Below, one piece after another: positions 44,206-52,769 of a stretch of DNA of 56,236 bases. Made by a program: the position numbers and the translations under genes. The notes under the pieces are model-generated. The model had not been told where the DNA came from, searched no databases, and worked only from the letters and a program-made list of their open reading frames with translations. Source of the DNA: Chitinophagaceae bacterium (GTDB lineage Bacteria; Bacteroidota; Bacteroidia; Chitinophagales; Chitinophagaceae); the NCBI GenBank assembly GCA_947447265.1, contig CANFKC010000033.1, positions 1-56,236 of the forward strand, in the 5' to 3' direction. The stretch's first letter is position 1. Every line of letters begins with the position of its first letter.

Positions 44206-44970
44206 GTGAAAGTAACATTTTTAGGAACCGGCACCTCACAAGGCGTACCCTTTATTGGCTGCGATTGCAGCGTGTGTAAATCGACCGACCCGAGGGATAA
44301 CAGGCTCAGATGCGCTATTTGGGTGGAAACACCTGAAGCCAGCATAGTTATAGACAGCGGACCCGATTTCCGTCAGCAGATGTTGCGCGCTAATGTGCGT
44401 AAACTGGATGCTATTGTGTTTACTCATGGCCATAAAGACCATATTGCCGGTCTGGATGATGTGCGCGCCTACAACTTCTTTGACCAGAAGGCAATGCAGG
44501 TTTATGCCACCCTTGAAACGCAGGAGGCTTTGCGGCGGGAATATGCCTATGTTTTTAATAACCTTACCTATCCCGGTATACCGCAGGTAGAACTGAATAC
44601 CATAAACGCCAGTGACCCGTTCAGCATCAACGGACTGGTTATTACCCCGATTAAACTCTTGCACCTTAAACTGGAGGTGCTGGGCTTCCGCATAGGCGAT
44701 TTTACTTACATAACAGATGCCAATTACATTGCCCCGGAAGAGCTGGCAAAAGTAAATGGCTGCAAGGCTATAACGCTGAATGCACTCAGGCACGAACAGC
44801 ACCCGTCTCATTTTACGCTGAGCGAGGCCCTCAATATAGCGCAGCATGTTGATGTAACCACTACCTACCTTACACACATCAGCCACCAGCTGGGCAACCA
44901 TGCCATTATAGAAAAAACACTGCCGCCGAATGTTAAGATGGCCTATGACGGATTGGTGCTGGAGTTCTAG
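44206..44970 (+). CDS. MBL-fold metallo-hydrolase (PhnP-like)
   Basis: This phosphodiesterase-like hydrolase has THGHKDHIAG (His74, His76, Asp78, His79) and a Cys-rich N-terminal IGCDCSVCKS (Cys19, Cys21, Cys24) that forms the extra zinc site of PhnP-type enzymes. VIDSGPDFRQQ and YITDANYIAPEE give further support. It starts with GTG (the first start after the upstream gene), and 254 residues is the usual length. Its substrate is unknown; PhnP acts on cyclic phosphodiesters. Confidence 0.88.
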   Translation: MKVTFLGTGTSQGVPFIGCDCSVCKSTDPRDNRLRCAIWVETPEASIVIDSGPDFRQQMLRANVRKLDAIVFTHGHKDHIAGLDDVRAYNFFDQKAMQVYATLETQEALRREYAYVFNNLTYPGIPQVELNTINASDPFSINGLVITPIKLLHLKLEVLGFRIGDFTYITDANYIAPEELAKVNGCKAITLNALRHEQHPSHFTLSEALNIAQHVDVTTTYLTHISHQLGNHAIIEKTLPPNVKMAYDGLVLEF

Positions 44971-45047
44971 TAGCTGCTATCCGCATACTATCTTTTCCGA
45001 CCGGCATGTAGCATGTTTTTTCGTATTTTTGATGAAATATTTTTAAA

Positions 45048-45644
45048 ATGCTTTTCTCTGATATTGATCTGAACAAAAACTATTCGTATGCCGACTATTA
45101 TAGCTGGCACTTTGAAGAGCGTGTTGAGTTGATTAACGGGAAAGTTTACAAAATGAGCCCTGCACCCAGCAGCTATCACCAGGATATTGTATTAGACATT
45201 GCAACATCGTTAAAGAACCACCTGCATGGTAAAAAATGCAAGGTGTATGTAGCTCCCTTCGATGTAAGGTTACCTAAAAAGGGAGTGGAAGACAAGAGCA
45301 TATTCACCGTACTTCAACCGGATGTATGTGTGATATGCGACCTTGAAAAAATAGACAAACGCGGCTGCATTGGTGCTCCCGATATTGTTGTTGAGGTGCT
45401 AAGCCCGGGCAATAACAACAAGGAACTCAAAAACAAATATGAAGCATATGAAGTAGCGGGCGTTCAGGAATATTGGATAGTAAGCCCTCAGATACAGTCT
45501 GTCACTTTATATGTATTGACTGATGGTAAATTCCAATCTTCCCGTATGCTATCTACCAGCGATATAGTCACTTCATCAGTCTTACCCGGCTTTTCGCTTG
45601 ATCTTTCTGAGCTATTTCAGGGGCTTGATGGAGAGGAGGAGTAA
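45048..45644 (+). CDS. Uma2-family restriction endonuclease-like protein (DUF820), second copy
   Basis: This 198-residue paralogue of the gene at 27182 shares YADYYSWHFEERVELINGK, APFDVRLPKKGV, LQPDVCVICDLEKIDKRGC and VEVLSPGNNNKELKNKYEAY. The PD-(D/E)XK core is in the same order. The two copies are more similar to each other than to the family average, pointing to within-lineage duplication. A -7-like TATTTTTG is at 45024-45031. Confidence 0.85.
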   Translation: MLFSDIDLNKNYSYADYYSWHFEERVELINGKVYKMSPAPSSYHQDIVLDIATSLKNHLHGKKCKVYVAPFDVRLPKKGVEDKSIFTVLQPDVCVICDLEKIDKRGCIGAPDIVVEVLSPGNNNKELKNKYEAYEVAGVQEYWIVSPQIQSVTLYVLTDGKFQSSRMLSTSDIVTSSVLPGFSLDLSELFQGLDGEEE

Positions 45645-45726
45645 AGAATCAACATGCTCTTAAAAGAGCAACACTTTTATATCTTACGTCCAGATTCCGG
45701 ATGGCGACCTTCACTCACCGGACATT

Positions 45727-45759
45727 TTTACTTTTTACTTTTAATTTTTTACTTTTTAC
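45727..45759. repeat. Low-complexity ACTTTTT repeats
   Basis: Several degenerate units related to TTTTTACTT run up to the start of the leucyl-tRNA synthetase gene. They are simple T/A-rich repeats; a role in expression cannot be seen. Confidence 0.4.
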
Positions 45760-48700
45760 ATGGAATACAATTTTTCGGAAATTGAAAAACGCTCCAAAGC
45801 ATATTGGAATGAAAATAAGGTTTACAAGGTAGAGAACCCTAAGGATGGGGCGGCACCGAAGCCAAAGTACTATGTGCTCGATATGTTCCCTTACCCAAGC
45901 GGGGCGGGCCTGCACGTTGGTCACCCACTCGGCTATATAGCTTCCGATATTTATGCACGCTATAAAAGGCTGTGCGGTTACAATGTGTTGCACCCAATGG
46001 GGTTCGATGAGTTCGGATTGCCTGCCGAGCAATATGCTATTGAAACTGGACAACACCCAGCCGATACCACTAAGAAAAACACAGCCCGGTATAAAGAACA
46101 GCTAAACAATATTGGCTTCAGTTTTGACTGGGACCGCGAAGTAGGCACCAGCAAGCCCGACTATTACAAATGGACGCAGTGGATCTTCCTGCAACTGTTT
46201 CATAGCTGGTATAACAATAGTGCCGGCAAAGCTCAGCCAATTGCAGAACTGGTTTCCATTTTCGAGAAAGAAGGGAATACCACCTATGCTTGCCCGGGCG
46301 ACGAAAGTGTGCAATTTGACGCTGCCACCTGGGCGGGTTATAATGAAAAAGAGAAGCGTAGTGTGCTCATGCAGTACCGCCTTGCCTACCAGGGTTATGC
46401 CCAGGTATGGTGGTGTGAAGCATTGGGAACCGTACTTGCCAATGATGAAGTAGTCAACGGCGTATCAGAGCGAGGTGGACACCCTGTAGAGCGCAAGAAT
46501 ATGCGCCAGTGGTTCCTGCGCATAACTGAATATGCCGACCGCCTCCTGGACAGCCTCGATAACCTGGACTGGAGCGAACCTATGAAAGAAATGCAGCGCA
46601 ACTGGATTGGAAAAAGTACTGGGGCAATCGTGCAATTTAGCCTCCCCCCAACCCCCTCCCATAGAGGGGGAGGTGATTCGCAAGCCCATGTTGGGCAAGA
46701 TAACAATACCAATTCTCCGTGGGAAACAACCAACCCTCAGTTGTATAAGCTGCTGAAAGAAAGGCAGCAGGAATTAAAAGATAACGAAACTGAAGCAGAA
46801 AAGATACTCTGGGCGAATCTAAGGGGCAATGCTCTTGGTGTTAAATTTAGAAGACAGCATATATTCGATCAGTTTATCGCTGATTTCATTTGTTTAAGCG
46901 AACAACTAATTGTAGAAGTAGATGGTAAAATTCACGATAAACGACAGGAACAAGATGCTGAACGCACTGCGCGAATTGAAGAACTTGGTTTTAGAGTAAT
47001 AAGGTTCACTAACGATCAGGTTATAGCGTCAATTGATTCTGTTCTAAACGAAATAAAAAAACACTTCAAATCACCTTCAGCAGGGGGTGCGCAAAGCACG
47101 CAACATAACACCTCCCCCTCTATGGGAGGGGGCCGGGGGGAGGCTGTAATGGTCTCCGTTTTCACCACTCGTCCCGACACCATATTCGGTGTTGACTTTA
47201 TGGTGGTTGCACCTGAGCATGAGCTGGTTGAAAAAATAACTACTCCTGAACAAAAATCTGCCATTGAGAGCTATGTGCAATATGTAAAAGGCCGTAGTGA
47301 ACGGGAAAGGCAGGCTGATGTAAAATCGGTTACCGGTTGCTTTACGGGTGCGTATGCTATTCATCCACTTAATAACAACCTTATCCCCATCTGGATATCG
47401 GAATATGTGCTGGCTGGCTATGGCACGGGCGCCATTATGGGGGTCCCTTCCGGTGACGAACGCGACCATCGTTTTGCGAAACATTTCAACATACCAATCA
47501 CCAATATTTTTGGCGATAAGTATACTGGCGAAGATGCGTATGCTGATAAAACCGGTACTATAGAAAATAGCGGCTTCATTAGTGGAATGAGCATTGCAGA
47601 TGCAGCCAATACCGTGATTGATACGTTAGAAAAACTAGACCAAGGCAGCAGGAAAGTAAATTACCGCTTACGCGACGCCGGCTTTAGCCGTCAACGCTAC
47701 TGGGGCGAACCGTTCCCGATAGTCTATATTGACGACGTGCCTTATGGCACAGATGAAGAGCCGGTTGCGAGCAACCCCGCTTTGAATAAACTGCCTGTAG
47801 AATTACCGATGGTAAAAACCTACAGCCCCGGTCCGGAAGGCCAGGGGCCACTGGCTAATATTGATACTTGGGTTGCTGACAACCGCGAGACTAACACCAT
47901 GCCCGGTTATGCTGGAAGTAGCTGGTATTTTCTGCGCTACATGGACCCGCACAACCAAAATGAATTTGCCAGCCGCAATGCAACCGATTACTGGAAGCAG
48001 GTTGACCTGTACGTTGGTGGTACAGAACATGCTGTAGGCCATCTGCTCTACTCCCGCATGTGGACAAAGGCTTTATGTGACTTAGGTCATATCAGTTTTG
48101 ACGAGCCATTTAAGAAGCTGCTGAACCAGGGGATGATTCAGGGGCAGAGCTATTTTATCAACGAGGTAATCGCATCAGAAGCTAGTGAAGATCCTGTGCA
48201 GAAGAACTTTTATTCGTCGTTAGGAAACGAAAGAAAACCAGGCGACAGCTTTGTACGTAATAATAAAACCTACACAGTGAAAGTTAAGATTCACAAAAGG
48301 ATTAATTATGGTCATTTGTTTGTCGATACAAAAGATAGGTTGACCTATGATAAATTTGGGGAGTATCTTAAATTCCAAAGAAGTCAACTTTCGGATATGT
48401 CTTTCGATGAAAATGATATTTCGGCTATACTAAAAACAAAAGTAGATTGGGACGGAACGACAGAAAATGGAGAACAATACATCCAGTGCAAATTGGAAGT
48501 AGAAAAAATGTCCAAATCGAAGTACAATGTTGTTAACCCAGATGACATTGTAACCCAGTATGGCGCAGATACTTTCAGGATGTACGAAATGTTCCTGGGG
48601 CCGATAGAAATGAGTAAGCCTTGGGATACCAAGGGTATTGAAGGGGTGCACCGCTTCTTGAAAAAACTTTGGCGCCTTTATGCTGATGAGCAAACTGGTT

Positions 48701-49200
48701 GGATAGTCACGGATGACGCACCTACTGATGCCGAACTGAAAGTGTTGCACAAAACCATCAAGAAAATAACAGAAGATATGGAGCGTTTCTCGTTCAATAC
48801 TTCTATCAGCCAGTTCATGATAACGGTTAATGAATTAACAACGCTTAACTGCCATAAACGCGCGATACTGGAGCCTCTGGTAGTGCTTATCTGTCCTTTT
48901 GCACCGCACCTGGCTGAAGAACTGTGGCATAAACTCGGCAAGAACGGTTTGCAACGAGATAGCGTGGTAACAGCAATTTTCCCGCAATTTGAAGAGAAGT
49001 ATGTTACCGAGAATACCAAGAACTACCCGGTAGCCGTTAACGGCAAACCAAGGGTGGAAATGGAGTTCGCATTAGATGCTGCACCTGCCGACATTGAAGC
49101 TGCGGTTATTGCCAACGAAATCATTCAGAAGTGGCTGGAAGGCAATGCACCAAAAAAGTTCATCTATGTGAAGGGGAAAATGATCAATGTGGTTATCTAA
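45760..49200 (+). CDS. leuS: Leucyl-tRNA synthetase carrying an in-frame DUF559 insertion
   Basis: LeuS charges tRNA-Leu and edits mischarged products. The HIGH motif is GAGLHVGHPLGY (residues near 48), KMSKS is in VEKMSKSKYNV, and the editing-domain signature VFTTRPDTIFG begins near residue 467. Residues 294-462 (169 codons) are foreign: a DUF559 (Vsr-like) nuclease-type domain between proline-glycine-rich ends. Without it the protein would be 977 residues, near the family's usual size. Insertion is at the entry of the editing domain, between GAIVQF and VMVSVFTTRPD, where a loop is expected. The stretch 48120-48480 is more A/T-rich than its surroundings and covers the variable Bacteroidota insert before KMSKS. 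Confidence 0.95.
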   Translation: MEYNFSEIEKRSKAYWNENKVYKVENPKDGAAPKPKYYVLDMFPYPSGAGLHVGHPLGYIASDIYARYKRLCGYNVLHPMGFDEFGLPAEQYAIETGQHPADTTKKNTARYKEQLNNIGFSFDWDREVGTSKPDYYKWTQWIFLQLFHSWYNNSAGKAQPIAELVSIFEKEGNTTYACPGDESVQFDAATWAGYNEKEKRSVLMQYRLAYQGYAQVWWCEALGTVLANDEVVNGVSERGGHPVERKNMRQWFLRITEYADRLLDSLDNLDWSEPMKEMQRNWIGKSTGAIVQFSLPPTPSHRGGGDSQAHVGQDNNTNSPWETTNPQLYKLLKERQQELKDNETEAEKILWANLRGNALGVKFRRQHIFDQFIADFICLSEQLIVEVDGKIHDKRQEQDAERTARIEELGFRVIRFTNDQVIASIDSVLNEIKKHFKSPSAGGAQSTQHNTSPSMGGGRGEAVMVSVFTTRPDTIFGVDFMVVAPEHELVEKITTPEQKSAIESYVQYVKGRSERERQADVKSVTGCFTGAYAIHPLNNNLIPIWISEYVLAGYGTGAIMGVPSGDERDHRFAKHFNIPITNIFGDKYTGEDAYADKTGTIENSGFISGMSIADAANTVIDTLEKLDQGSRKVNYRLRDAGFSRQRYWGEPFPIVYIDDVPYGTDEEPVASNPALNKLPVELPMVKTYSPGPEGQGPLANIDTWVADNRETNTMPGYAGSSWYFLRYMDPHNQNEFASRNATDYWKQVDLYVGGTEHAVGHLLYSRMWTKALCDLGHISFDEPFKKLLNQGMIQGQSYFINEVIASEASEDPVQKNFYSSLGNERKPGDSFVRNNKTYTVKVKIHKRINYGHLFVDTKDRLTYDKFGEYLKFQRSQLSDMSFDENDISAILKTKVDWDGTTENGEQYIQCKLEVEKMSKSKYNVVNPDDIVTQYGADTFRMYEMFLGPIEMSKPWDTKGIEGVHRFLKKLWRLYADEQTGWIVTDDAPTDAELKVLHKTIKKITEDMERFSFNTSISQFMITVNELTTLNCHKRAILEPLVVLICPFAPHLAEELWHKLGKNGLQRDSVVTAIFPQFEEKYVTENTKNYPVAVNGKPRVEMEFALDAAPADIEAAVIANEIIQKWLEGNAPKKFIYVKGKMINVVI
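46639..47145 (+). mobile_element. 507-bp in-frame element with 37-bp inverted repeats and a DUF559 domain
   Basis: The ends, 46639-46675 and 47109-47145, are inverted copies of each other with two mismatches in 37 bases; both are very C/G-biased and each also folds as an imperfect hairpin. Its length is exactly 169 codons and it keeps the leuS frame. The encoded middle part (about residues 328-436) has ETEAEKILWANLRGNALGVKF, FIADFICLSEQLIVEVDGKIHD and RIEELGFRVIRF, matching the DUF559 endonuclease fold. No target-site duplication is evident. I see no intein splice residues. Confidence 0.85.
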
Positions 49201-49280
49201 ACCGCTGATTACGCTGACTATTCCGATTCACTCTGATTGCTTCTTTAAAATACCTCAATAAATACTTAACGAGTTACACA

Positions 49281-49317
49281 AAATACACGGATGGTCATTC
49301 ATCCGTGTATTTTTTTG
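49281..49317 (+). terminator. Rho-independent terminator of leuS
   Basis: A perfect 13-bp stem (AAATACACGGATG with its complement), a 6-nt loop and seven T. It lies 80 bases past the stop codon. Confidence 0.88.
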
Positions 49318-49412
49318 CGATATTCAGCCACAAATGGGAAATCTATAACCGGTCTTTGCGAGGCCATTCGCCGAAGCAATCTCACCATAGCAATTAATTA
49401 TGCGATTGTTGA

Positions 49413-49490
49413 AGCCCTTCGGGCTTTGTGTTAACACTTTATTTTCCAGGAGTTCCACTCCCGGCTATTCAAAGTTAAGCCCTTCGGGCT
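49413..49490. repeat. Pair of AGCCCTTCGGGCT palindromes
   Basis: AGCCCTTCGGGCT occurs at 49413-49425 and at 49478-49490, each a strong short hairpin with related flanks (GAAGCCCTTCGGGCTTTG and TTAAGCCCTTCGGGCTGC). No gene is seen in 49201-49729 other than the terminators and these repeats. Confidence 0.55.
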
Positions 49491-49678
49491 GCAGCGGAAC
49501 GAAAAATGTGAGCTCTATAAAGTAATGCCAACGCCGCGACCGTAATACAATTAAATTAATCACTTTTCAGCGTTTTAGTTGCGCCTCTTAAATCTTAAAT
49601 GAGATCTGAATCGCGGCTTTGCGCCTTTGCGCGCCGATAAAAATTTCGCATGCAACCACTGAACATAACAGCCACGAA

Positions 49679-49707
49679 AAAGCCCCTGCGATTTACACAG
49701 GGGCTTT
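49679..49707 (-). terminator. Terminator of the OmpA-like protein gene
   Basis: AAAGCCCCTG and CAGGGGCTTT form a 10-bp perfect stem with a 9-nt loop, with a T run on the minus strand. It lies 23 bases after the stop. Confidence 0.75.
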
Positions 49708-49729
49708 CAATATTTGTACTCAAAAATGA

Positions 49730-51454
49730 TTATTTAAGATTTGGATGTGGTGGAGCCACTACAGATGGACCAGTTTCGTCGCCTTCTGCTGAACGGAAAG
49801 TAACTGTGTTCTCATCATCACCTTTACCATATTGGAAGATGAACCTTTCACGCAGAATACCTTCTTTGTCAGTCATGTGTTCGATACATGCATTAACACG
49901 TTCCCATGAGCGCTGTTCTTTCTTCTTGTCACCGCCGCCGCCAATAATAACTACTTTACAGTTAGCGTCCAACCTCATCTGGCCTGCAAGAGTAGATAAT
50001 TGTGCTTCCATAGTCTTGTTCAAAGTTGACTTTCCAGCAAAATTCAATGAACCATTTACAATGTGTGTGCACTCTGTATGACGGGTAGAACCCATTTTAT
50101 CCATACAATCAGCAGGGCATTGGCAATGGCCTACACCATCAGCATCAACTGGCTGGCACTCTGTAGGAGTGATCAACTGCTTGTCTTTGTAATCAGGAAC
50201 GCCATCACCATCGGTGTCCATTGGGCAACCATGGCCATCAACGGAAACACCAGCCGGAGTTTTAGGACATTTGTCGAACTGATCAGTAACACCATCAGCA
50301 TCTTCGTCAGGCAATACCGGGTTAGGCAATAACATATGCCTTGGGTAAGAAAGCTCGTTGTAAGCATGATCCAGTGGATTCATCCAGTACAATGGCTCAA
50401 CAGATTTCTTCTGGCCTTTAATGTTGTAGTTCAGACCAACAGAGAAATAGTTGATACCATCTTTACCCTGGCTCACCATTACGTTGCCGTTAATTGGCGT
50501 ACCAAATTTAGTACCATCAAGATAATCGTCGCCAGGCATAGTGTACCTGTCTTCAACTGAGATGTTCCACTGTTTGTTCAATTTGAACTGGACACCGGCA
50601 CCAATGCTAGGTGCGAAATCCAGTGTCTTCTTATCTAAGATAGTGCTTGCGTTAATGTTATCCGCAGCACTTTCGTAAGATTTATCCATTTTACCTTGCA
50701 ATGCCTTACGGATATCGCTGTTTGATTTTTTAGGATCTGGAACGATAGCATTGAAATCATAAGCCGCATAGTTTGCGTCCAATGCGTTTACGCGTGTTTT
50801 GTAACCTAAGCCACCAAGACCAAAATATCCGTAGAATGACATTTGGTTACGTGCCTGATGGAAGCTGATGTTAGCCACATTGAATATCAGGTCAAGGTTT
50901 AATTGAGATGATTCCATGCGGGTAGAACGGTAAACTTTATTTACCGGCTTAGCTGGTGTGCCATATTGCAACGGAGTGTAACCATTGTTGGTATAAGGCG
51001 CATCATAACTTTCAGTAGGCTGCACATCAAGATTTTTTGCAACACCATATATGTATTGCAAACGTGTTGAAAACACATAACCCCATGCTTTACGCACATG
51101 TGCATGAATACCTGCACCGCCCTTCTGCCACAACATCAGGGATGGGATATCGCCTGAAACATTATAAAGACCAAAACCCAGACCAACTTCATATTGGTTA
51201 CGTGGCTTAGGAGGGAAAGCCTCCTGGTGGTCCATGTATTTTTTAAACTGCTTCTGCTGTTTTTTAGAATAATAGGTAGAATCAAGAACATCATAGCCCT
51301 TGCCCTTGTAGGTCATATCACGGCTTGACCATTGTGGAGTACCCGGTGCTGGCGTACCAGCAGCCGGAGTTGCAGCAGGGGTCTCCTGTGCACTTACCGA
51401 TTGACTTGCAATTACCGCTACAACGGCAGAAAATAATAACTTTTTAATGAGCAT
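49730..51454 (-). CDS. OmpA-like outer-membrane protein with thrombospondin type-3 repeats
   Basis: A signal peptide (MLIKKLLFSAVVAVIASQSVSAQ) precedes a beta-barrel-like region (about 70-350, e.g. NQYEVGLGFGLYNVSG and MSFYGYFGLGGLGYKTRV). Calcium-binding type-3 repeats follow, with DEDADGVTDQFDKCPKTPAG and MDTDGDGVPDYKDK. Then comes a Cys-rich linker with GHCQCPADC and a C-terminal domain (LNFAGKSTLNKTMEAQLSTLAGQM) that resembles, but does not clearly match, the OmpA peptidoglycan-binding fold. I chose the ATG at 51454, which gives a clean signal peptide and fits the promoter at 51504-51534. Confidence 0.85.
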   Translation of the reverse strand: MLIKKLLFSAVVAVIASQSVSAQETPAATPAAGTPAPGTPQWSSRDMTYKGKGYDVLDSTYYSKKQQKQFKKYMDHQEAFPPKPRNQYEVGLGFGLYNVSGDIPSLMLWQKGGAGIHAHVRKAWGYVFSTRLQYIYGVAKNLDVQPTESYDAPYTNNGYTPLQYGTPAKPVNKVYRSTRMESSQLNLDLIFNVANISFHQARNQMSFYGYFGLGGLGYKTRVNALDANYAAYDFNAIVPDPKKSNSDIRKALQGKMDKSYESAADNINASTILDKKTLDFAPSIGAGVQFKLNKQWNISVEDRYTMPGDDYLDGTKFGTPINGNVMVSQGKDGINYFSVGLNYNIKGQKKSVEPLYWMNPLDHAYNELSYPRHMLLPNPVLPDEDADGVTDQFDKCPKTPAGVSVDGHGCPMDTDGDGVPDYKDKQLITPTECQPVDADGVGHCQCPADCMDKMGSTRHTECTHIVNGSLNFAGKSTLNKTMEAQLSTLAGQMRLDANCKVVIIGGGGDKKKEQRSWERVNACIEHMTDKEGILRERFIFQYGKGDDENTVTFRSAEGDETGPSVVAPPHPNLK

Positions 51455-51503
51455 AGTATGAATATTTGTATAGAACAAATTTGTTATTTACAAAATGTGT
51501 CCG

Positions 51504-51534
51504 CAAAGGTAGCTTACAAATGGCTAAATGCAAA
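51504..51534 (-). promoter_or_regulatory. Bacteroidota-type promoter (TTTG-N19-TACCTTTG)
   Basis: On the minus strand TTTG (51531-51534) is followed by 19 bases and TACCTTTG (51504-51511). It matches the consensus fully and predicts a leader of about 45 bases for the OmpA-like gene. Confidence 0.75.
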
Positions 51535-51693
51535 CAAACCATGTAAATTTAACCGCACTTTTACAGTTTTATTGTGTACAGAATATTTATGCAAAAGATT
51601 TCTTTACAATTAGCTTTAGTTGTTCGACTTTTACATTCAAATTTGCAATCGCATAAAATAATTTAGCGGGCTTATTGGTAACCGGCTCATAGA

Positions 51694-52656
51694 ATGGAAC
51701 TTGTAAATAAGGTAATAGGGCACGAATTAGATCTTTTCGAGAAGAAATTTTCTGACAGCGTTAAGAGTACAAACCACATCCTGGATCGCATAATGAAATT
51801 CATTATTAAGCGTAAAGGAAAGCAGATGCGCCCTATGTTCGTTTTTCTTTCTGCTAAAATAGCCGGGGAACTGAACGATGTTTCTTACCGCGCGGCCTCC
51901 CTTATTGAACTATTGCATACTGCAACCCTGGTGCACGACGATGTGGTAGATAATTCTATGATGCGCCGCAATTTCTTTTCAATAAACGCCCTCTGGAAAA
52001 ATAAGATTGCTGTGCTGGTGGGAGATTACCTGCTTTCAAAGGGCCTCCTGCTTTCTATTGACAACGGCGATTTTAAGATATTGCAGATAACATCGCGTGC
52101 CGTTAAAGAAATGAGCGAGGGCGAATTGCTGCAGATGGAAAAGGCCCGAAAGCTGGATATTGACGAAAGCGTCTATTTCGAAATTATCCGTGCCAAGACT
52201 GCTACCCTGCTCTCTGCTGCATGTGCGGCTGGTGCATGGAGCGCCTCTGCTGACGATGACATCACCAATAAATTCAGGACGTTTGGCGAAAAAGTAGGTA
52301 TTGCTTTCCAGATAAAAGATGACCTTTTTGATTACGGCCAGGACAATATTGGTAAGCCGACCGGCATCGACATTAAGGAAAAGAAAATGACCCTACCGCT
52401 TATCTACTGCCTGCAAAATGCCGACAGCACCACCAAACGTAAGATCATCTACATAGTAAAAAACAACAGCACCGACCGCAATAAAGTAAACGAAGTTATT
52501 GCCGAGGTACAGAAATCAGGCGGCATAAAATATGCTACTGAAAAAATGTTGCAATACAAACAGGAAGCCCTCAACATCCTGCACACCTACCCCCAAACTC
52601 CCGCCCGCGACGCCATGGAAGAACTGGTGAATTATGTAATTGACAGGAAATATTAG
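51694..52656 (+). CDS. Polyprenyl diphosphate synthase (trans-isoprenyl chain elongation)
   Basis: It extends prenyl diphosphates, most likely for menaquinone side chains. The first aspartate-rich motif is LVHDDVVDNS (Asp82, Asp83, Asp86) and the second is FQIKDDLFDYGQD. GKQMRPMFV holds the substrate-binding Arg and GDYLLSKG is conserved. The chain length (octaprenyl, heptaprenyl) cannot be told from sequence alone. At 320 residues it is typical. Confidence 0.92.
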   Translation: MELVNKVIGHELDLFEKKFSDSVKSTNHILDRIMKFIIKRKGKQMRPMFVFLSAKIAGELNDVSYRAASLIELLHTATLVHDDVVDNSMMRRNFFSINALWKNKIAVLVGDYLLSKGLLLSIDNGDFKILQITSRAVKEMSEGELLQMEKARKLDIDESVYFEIIRAKTATLLSAACAAGAWSASADDDITNKFRTFGEKVGIAFQIKDDLFDYGQDNIGKPTGIDIKEKKMTLPLIYCLQNADSTTKRKIIYIVKNNSTDRNKVNEVIAEVQKSGGIKYATEKMLQYKQEALNILHTYPQTPARDAMEELVNYVIDRKY

Positions 52657-52686
52657 TTTAATAGTGAGTTCACACCAAATGATAAT

Positions 52687-52737
52687 GTAGGGGCAACTCA
52701 CTCATTGAGGTACGAAATAATCCCTTGCGGTTGCCCT
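52687..52737. repeat. REP copy upstream of the transposase, split by 23 bases
   Basis: GTAGGGGCAA (52687-52696) and ATCCCTTGCGGTTGCCCT (52720-52737) are the two halves of the 27-nt REP seen downstream, separated by 23 bases. Bases 52663-52670 and 52695-52702 are inverted copies of AGTGAGTT, so this copy may fold differently. Confidence 0.75.
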
Positions 52738-52769
52738 AATTATGCAAGCTAAAAATCACAAAATGATAA

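Noticed and set aside
44236-44901. Minus-strand open frame (221 codons) inside the MBL-fold gene
   Set aside because: The plus-strand gene has catalytic His and Cys motifs; the antisense protein shows none.
46639-47145. Intein in leuS
   Set aside because: There is no His-Asn at the downstream end, no Cys, Ser or Thr right after it (Val follows), and no Hedgehog/Intein blocks; the repeats mark a different kind of insert.
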